Below, piece by piece: positions 59,901-64,000 of a DNA stretch of 64,000 bases. The translations under genes and the position numbers were made by a program. Position 1 is the stretch's first letter; the number at the start of each line of letters is the position of its first letter. Origin of the DNA: Spirosoma endophyticum (GTDB lineage: Bacteria; Bacteroidota; Bacteroidia; Cytophagales; Spirosomataceae); the NCBI RefSeq assembly GCF_900112365.1, contig NZ_FOLQ01000004.1, positions 372,001 through 436,000 of the forward strand. Reading direction: 5' to 3'. The notes beneath the pieces were generated by a model. The model saw only the letters and a program-made list of their open reading frames with translations. It searched no databases and was not told the origin of the DNA.

Positions 59901-59955
59901 GGTGCGCGGAGTATGGAATAAAATAGTACATGCGCTAACTCCATGCTCCGCGCCA
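59901..59955 (+). terminator. Inverted repeat between response regulator and kinase genes
   Basis: GGTGCGCGGAGTATGGA (59901-59917) and TCCATGCTCCGCGCCA (59940-59955) pair over about 16 positions with one mismatch and one bulge, around a 22-base loop. It starts 15 bases after the regulator's stop codon and ends 18 bases before the kinase ATG. It may reduce kinase expression relative to the regulator. Confidence 0.6.
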
Positions 59956-59973
59956 CTTGCTCCACCCCTATTT

Positions 59974-61341
59974 ATGACCATCCGTAACCGCATTGCACTC
60001 CAGTTCTCGCTCATTGTAGCTTCCATCCTGATCGTCTTTTCGGTCTTGATTTTCTTCGTGTCGGCAACGTATCGACGGGAGGAGTTCTACGATCGACTCA
60101 AGAATAAAGCACGTACGACGGTTCGGTTTCTGATTGAGGTAAAAGAAGTTGACCGGGAGTTGCTCAAAATAATCGACCGCAATACGTTGACGGCCATGAT
60201 CGATGAGAAAGTGCTGGTTTTTGACGCCAGGAACCGCCTGATCTATTCCAGCGTCGATGATCAGGTTATTCACTACAAGACAACGTTACTGGATGAAGTT
60301 CGGCAGAAAAAAGACGTGGAAACGTTCAGTGGACACAACGAACTGATCGGTCTTCTGTATCGGCAAAATGGCCGCGATTTAGTTGTGCTGGCATCGGCTT
60401 ACGATACGTTCGGGAAAAGTAAATTAGAGAATTTGCAATTGACGCTGGGCTGGGGCTTATTGGCGGGTCTGAGTATCACCATTGGTCTGGGTATTTTCTT
60501 TGCCGGTCAGTCGCTTCAACCCATTAGCGAGATCAACCGGCAGGTTTCGACAATCACTGCCCGAAACCTGGAGAAACGACTTGATGAAGGCAATCGGCAG
60601 GATGAGATTGCCCGGCTGGCCATGAATTTCAACAATGTGCTCCAGCGACTGCATCAGGCATTTGAACAGCAGCGCAGTTTTGTCTCACACGCATCCCATG
60701 AACTCCGTACACCGTTGGCCGCCCTGAAATCGGAGATTCAATTGGGCCTGCGCCGGACGCTGACGGTAGACGAACACGAAGAAATACTGCAAAATCTGAT
60801 GCTGGATACGGATCGGCTTATCGGCCTGACCAATAGCCTGTTGTTTCTGGCCCGTGTGATGGAAACGAGCAACCAGGTACCTTTTGAGCCAGTACGTACC
60901 GACGATATTGTTTTCCTGGCGAAAGATGAATTGGTCAGCGCCAAACCAACCTATCGAATTGAGGTCGATTATGACAATATTCCCGATGCGGAGACCGGAA
61001 CCGTTGTTAATGGCAATGAAGATCTACTGAAACAAGTACTGCTGAATCTGCTCGATAATGCCTGTAAATATTCACCCGATCATACAGCCCTGGTACGTAT
61101 CAGCACCGACGATCATAACTGCCGGATCGTTGTTCGTGACCGGGGCATCGGCATGTCGGAGGCCGATCTTCATCGCGTTTTTGAACCATTCTATCGTGCT
61201 CAAAACGCGTTAGGTTATGAAGGATTCGGCATTGGTTTATCCATTTCTGCCAAACTCATCGAGCTTCACCAGGGCACTCTCGCGGTCGACAGCAAATTAG
61301 GCGAGGGCAGTACATTCACGGTTTCGTTGCCACACGTGTGA
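59974..61341 (+). CDS. Sensor histidine kinase (HAMP, HisKA, HATPase)
   Basis: From ATG 59974 the kinase has 455 residues: a first membrane helix (FSLIVASILIVFSVLIFFVSA), a periplasmic domain of about 130 residues, a second helix (LGWGLLAGLSITIGLGIFFA), a HAMP linker (ISEINRQVSTITARNLEKRL), HisKA with the phospho-acceptor His in VSHASHELRTPLAAL, and HATPase boxes (LLNLLDNACKYSP, VVRDRGIGMSE, GFGIGLSIS). A TTG at 59887 is in frame, but it would translate through the inverted repeat and place 29 odd residues before the first helix. It is the cognate kinase of the OmpR-type regulator upstream. Confidence 0.93.
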   Translation: MTIRNRIALQFSLIVASILIVFSVLIFFVSATYRREEFYDRLKNKARTTVRFLIEVKEVDRELLKIIDRNTLTAMIDEKVLVFDARNRLIYSSVDDQVIHYKTTLLDEVRQKKDVETFSGHNELIGLLYRQNGRDLVVLASAYDTFGKSKLENLQLTLGWGLLAGLSITIGLGIFFAGQSLQPISEINRQVSTITARNLEKRLDEGNRQDEIARLAMNFNNVLQRLHQAFEQQRSFVSHASHELRTPLAALKSEIQLGLRRTLTVDEHEEILQNLMLDTDRLIGLTNSLLFLARVMETSNQVPFEPVRTDDIVFLAKDELVSAKPTYRIEVDYDNIPDAETGTVVNGNEDLLKQVLLNLLDNACKYSPDHTALVRISTDDHNCRIVVRDRGIGMSEADLHRVFEPFYRAQNALGYEGFGIGLSISAKLIELHQGTLAVDSKLGEGSTFTVSLPHV

Positions 61342-61381
61342 TGAGTAGATGTGATACGTTTAGTTGGCCTTAACCCAGGCA

Positions 61382-63187
61382 CTATTTCCGTTTCTTAGGC
61401 TTCTCAACAGGTTTGAGATAAGTCTGAAGCTTGGCTACCAGCCGACGATAACCTTCGGCGTTGGGATGCAAGCCATCCGAAAACAACGACTCATCTAATT
61501 TACCATCTGGCTGTAGAAAGACAGGACCCGCCTGAATAAACGTAGCATTCATATCACCCGTGGCCTGAGCAATCATTTCATTAAGTGCCGCTACTCGTTG
61601 CTCATCATTCCGGCGCGGCAGAATACCAATCAGGAGAATATCGGCAGTAGGTTGCCGGGCTTTAATGGCCCGCACCAGAAACGTTAATCCAGCCACAATT
61701 TCGGTGTTTGTGTTCCATTGAAGATTGTTGGTGCCAATCATCAGTACCACCTGACTGGCCGAATAGTCATCCAGTTCGCCGTGATAAACACGCCATAATA
61801 CGTTCTCGATACGGTCCCAGCCGTAGCCCATATTTTGCACGCCCAGCGGCTCCATGACTGCCTTCCAGGAATCATCGCCAGTCGCGAAGGGCCCTTTCGG
61901 TTCGCCACCCCAGAAATGCGTAATCGAATTGCCCATAAAAACGATACGCGCGGGCTTGGTTTTCAACCGGTCTATGATGTCGCGATGTCGGGTTTCAAAA
62001 TCATAATTTCGTGCGTCGCGGGTCTGCATTTTGGCGTTGGTAGTCGACAACGTACCGATGGGTTCATTCAGAATAGCACGGATACGTTTTTCATAGGCAT
62101 CCGCGTATTGCTGCATCCCTAAATCGGTCGGGTGTGTGCCGTCCACCATCGCATCCGAATCCAAGTTAATATCTGATTTAGGCAGCAGATACAGGCCATT
62201 CATGCCTTCCTGCTTCAACTGAGCAAATGCCTGTTGCATCAGCCCATTGGCATCGCTGTATAAATTTCGCCTTGTGAGATTAATGCCTCCATCCGAATAA
62301 CCAGCGTGCTCTACAGCCAGGATTGGCGTGGTGGGTCGTTTTTGCCGAAGTGTTTTTACGGTTTCGATAATTCGGGCTTTGATTTCTTCAGGTTGGATAC
62401 CTACGGTTGCTACCAGATTCGGCAGGCAATCCAGTACGTATAGTTTGGCATCGATTTGCTGAACGTAATCCACGACTTCTTTCTCCAATCGGCCATTGCC
62501 GGAGAACCCCAGATTGATCAACGGTCGATCCAGTTTACGGCCTAAAATAGCTGGCCAGGCCATACCGGGCCGGGAAGCACAAGCACCCTGAGCAATAGAC
62601 GTACCATACACAACAATGGGCTTGTCTACCCGTACCGGTAAGGGAGTAACGTTTACACCTTTGGGTACGCCAATTTCCAGCCATTGCACATTGTTATACA
62701 GAGGCAAATACAGTCGATATTCCCGGCCTTTCTGGTGATACGTATCATTGGGTTCCAGATTGGCGAATGTGTACCGAATCGTATCGCCGAAGACATATTT
62801 TCCGGCGCACCACAACCATTCTCCATCGCTGTTACCCGCGTACAAGTCAACCCCGCTCACGCCCGTAGCCGCCATGTGGGGTAACGCCTGCTTACCGCCT
62901 ACTTTGTAACGTACGACAAGTTGATCGGTGCTGGCCCGGAAGCGGATCATCAGCCCGGCAGAGTTACGCGACAAATTCCAGACGTCTTTTCGTACGGATT
63001 TTTCGGCGGTTGCGGGCAGTCGATCGTACGGATTTTGAATGTCTTTCCCCGACCATCCCTGCCCTTCGATGACGGAAAAATCACCCTGACTCGGATTCCA
63101 CCACACATAGTTGACAGGTGACTGAGCGACGGCGACCAAGCTGTTTGTCCAGGCAATCAAAAACCAGATCAGACTGTTTTTTTTCAT
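61382..63187 (-). CDS. Secreted tandem SGNH hydrolase (GxDLY plus two GDSL-like domains)
   Basis: The 601-residue protein has a signal peptide (IWFLIAWTNSLVAVAQ), an N-terminal GxDLY module (VSGVDLYAGNSDGEWLWCAG), and a first SGNH domain (VVYGTSIAQGACA, INLGFSGNGRLE, DGTHPTDLGMQQYAD). A second SGNH domain resembles the PAF-acetylhydrolase group (RIVFMGNSITHFWGG, VVLMIGTNNLQW, SDGLHPNAEGYRRLV). Both domains keep Ser, Gly/Asn and Asp-x-x-His residues, so both may be active. Such proteins are thought to remove acyl groups from carbohydrates. On the minus strand a TTTG at 63247-63250 followed after 21 bases by TATTTTG at 63219-63225 could be its promoter. Confidence 0.9.
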   Translation of the reverse strand: MKKNSLIWFLIAWTNSLVAVAQSPVNYVWWNPSQGDFSVIEGQGWSGKDIQNPYDRLPATAEKSVRKDVWNLSRNSAGLMIRFRASTDQLVVRYKVGGKQALPHMAATGVSGVDLYAGNSDGEWLWCAGKYVFGDTIRYTFANLEPNDTYHQKGREYRLYLPLYNNVQWLEIGVPKGVNVTPLPVRVDKPIVVYGTSIAQGACASRPGMAWPAILGRKLDRPLINLGFSGNGRLEKEVVDYVQQIDAKLYVLDCLPNLVATVGIQPEEIKARIIETVKTLRQKRPTTPILAVEHAGYSDGGINLTRRNLYSDANGLMQQAFAQLKQEGMNGLYLLPKSDINLDSDAMVDGTHPTDLGMQQYADAYEKRIRAILNEPIGTLSTTNAKMQTRDARNYDFETRHRDIIDRLKTKPARIVFMGNSITHFWGGEPKGPFATGDDSWKAVMEPLGVQNMGYGWDRIENVLWRVYHGELDDYSASQVVLMIGTNNLQWNTNTEIVAGLTFLVRAIKARQPTADILLIGILPRRNDEQRVAALNEMIAQATGDMNATFIQAGPVFLQPDGKLDESLFSDGLHPNAEGYRRLVAKLQTYLKPVEKPKKRK

Positions 63188-63453
63188 TGGTTAAAAATGC
63201 ATCAGCGTGTAAAAACGTCAAAATAGCCGTCCTTCACTGATAGAGACAAAGTCCAAGAAATTCTCACCTAATCAGGCTGCTTTTTTGTTTTTGAAGTTAT
63301 AACTGGAAGTCTGCCGTTGTTGAAATAAGATAGAGTCTTTTTCCAGATCAATAATTTAACGAAAAATCCTAAATTATACCTACTGGTATTTTTACGAAGA
63401 AATGTAATCCTATTTTGCTACCTATTTCATAAATAAAAACTAGCCTCATTTAG

Positions 63454-64000
63454 TTATACTTTTAACTGTACTAACAGCATCTCCACCGTTTTCAGAACTT
63501 TATCCAGGCTAGTGAGACTATTGGTAACTCGGGCAATCATAATGCCGCCTTCAATAAGCGCAATGATTGATAAGGCCGTTTGATCAGGATCAACATCGGT
63601 TCTGAATTCACCGGACGCTACACCCGCCTTAATCAGATCAACAATGTTTTTTTTCCAACTCAAAATAGCTTTAGCAGCTCTGTTTTTCAGTAAGCTATTC
63701 GTATCGTCTGCCTCTATAGCCGTATTTAGTATTGGACATCCACCTACCGGAAAAGATGTTCGGATGGAATCATAGTAGAATTGTGAATAGACAAATAGCT
63801 TCTGGTAGTAGGTTGGTGCCTGCTGCATACGCTCCTGAACAGCCTGTATGACTACCGATAGATTATGATCAAAGGCTGCTAACGCTACGTCTTCCTTATT
63901 GGCAAAATTCCCGTAAATACTGCCTTTGGTTAAACCCGTAGCCTCTGTCAGGTCAGCCAGAGAGGTTCCGGCATAACCTTTCGTGTTGAATATATCGGCT
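63454..64000 (-). CDS. TetR/AcrR family regulator, 5' end outside the window
   Basis: The frame is open to the window edge and encodes at least 182 residues; the true start lies beyond base 64000. The visible N-terminal part continues the TetR helix-turn-helix (IFNTKGYAGTSLADLTEATGLTKGSIYGNFANKEDVALAAFDHN). It is followed by an all-helical ligand domain with GGCPILNTAIEADDTNS and KAGVASGEFRTDVDPDQTALSIIALIEGG, a C-terminal pattern close to the TetR_C_33/YcdC-like groups. An internal ATG at 63828 would remove the DNA-binding part and is not the start. Members repress efflux or stress genes; the target is not visible here. Confidence 0.88.
   Translation of the reverse strand, partial: ADIFNTKGYAGTSLADLTEATGLTKGSIYGNFANKEDVALAAFDHNLSVVIQAVQERMQQAPTYYQKLFVYSQFYYDSIRTSFPVGGCPILNTAIEADDTNSLLKNRAAKAILSWKKNIVDLIKAGVASGEFRTDVDPDQTALSIIALIEGGIMIARVTNSLTSLDKVLKTVEMLLVQLKV

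Noticed and set aside
1..64000. tRNA, rRNA, CRISPR array, insertion sequence or prophage
   Set aside because: No clover-leaf-like GGTTCGAATC segments, ribosomal RNA core sequence, regularly spaced repeats or transposase/integrase motifs were noticed. The degenerate tandem repeats at gene junctions are not CRISPR because the units are 7-8 bases and adjacent without spacers.

Overview
The window looks like about 64 kb of chromosome from a Bacteroidota bacterium of the order Cytophagales, most like Spirosoma or a close relative. The support is a SusC/SusD pair, two proteins with a type IX secretion (T9SS) C-terminal sorting domain, DUF5686 and carboxypeptidase-like regulatory domain proteins, the pheT-zapA-rny neighbourhood, promoters of the TTTG-N19/20-TAnnTTTG type, no clear Shine-Dalgarno sequences, and roughly 50% G+C. 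This is inferred from gene content; no search was run. I saw no rRNA, tRNA, insertion sequence, prophage or CRISPR array, so most of the window is ordinary chromosome.

Layout. 0-3.7 kb (minus strand): OsmC, a trypsin-like protease, a small lipoprotein, a DUF937 protein and a BON-LysM protein. 3.9-6.1 kb: an SGNH lipoprotein plus a beta-barrel protein, then an HxlR regulator and miaA. 7.8-14.9 kb (minus): rhodanese, a T9SS cargo protein, a PASTA protein, riboflavin synthase, and a small deoxyaminosugar cluster (ketoisomerase, aminotransferase, membrane glycosyltransferase, methyltransferase). 15.2-23.7 kb (plus): a DUF1684 protein, pheT, a coiled-coil protein, zapA, rny, a DUF4230 protein and a secreted M1 peptidase. 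The NFACT/RqcH gene follows on the minus strand. 25.7-32.5 kb: SusC, SusD, a small disordered protein and an AGE-family (cellobiose 2-epimerase-like) epimerase. 32.6-36.7 kb: mutS2, a HAD phosphatase and a CarboxypepD_reg protein. 36.7-39.2 kb (minus): a TPR histidine kinase and LytTR regulator with a well-matched promoter and a 21-bp-phased direct repeat. 39.6-44.0 kb (minus): a MOSC protein, a frameshifted metallophosphoesterase and a DUF5686 protein. 44.2-48.7 kb: M81, CAP, a secreted unknown and M24. 48.7-49.4 kb: a compact two-gene unit with a DUF6169-like protein. 49.4-53.9 kb (minus): an RND efflux permease and its adaptor. The remainder holds fructose-bisphosphate aldolase, a TIM-barrel protein, two secreted unknowns, a DUF2905 protein, an OmpR/histidine-kinase pair, a tandem SGNH hydrolase and a partial TetR regulator.

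The most unusual feature is a set of about twenty inverted repeats at gene junctions. Several have arms made of degenerate 7- or 8-base tandem units. In these the promoter-proximal arm often overlaps the last codons of the upstream gene, and the distal arm ends 2-25 bases before the next start codon. Other points for a second look are a complete EF-hand loop in the cytoplasmic linker of the RND pump, the phased repeat upstream of the LytTR operon, and the isolated DUF6169 pair.
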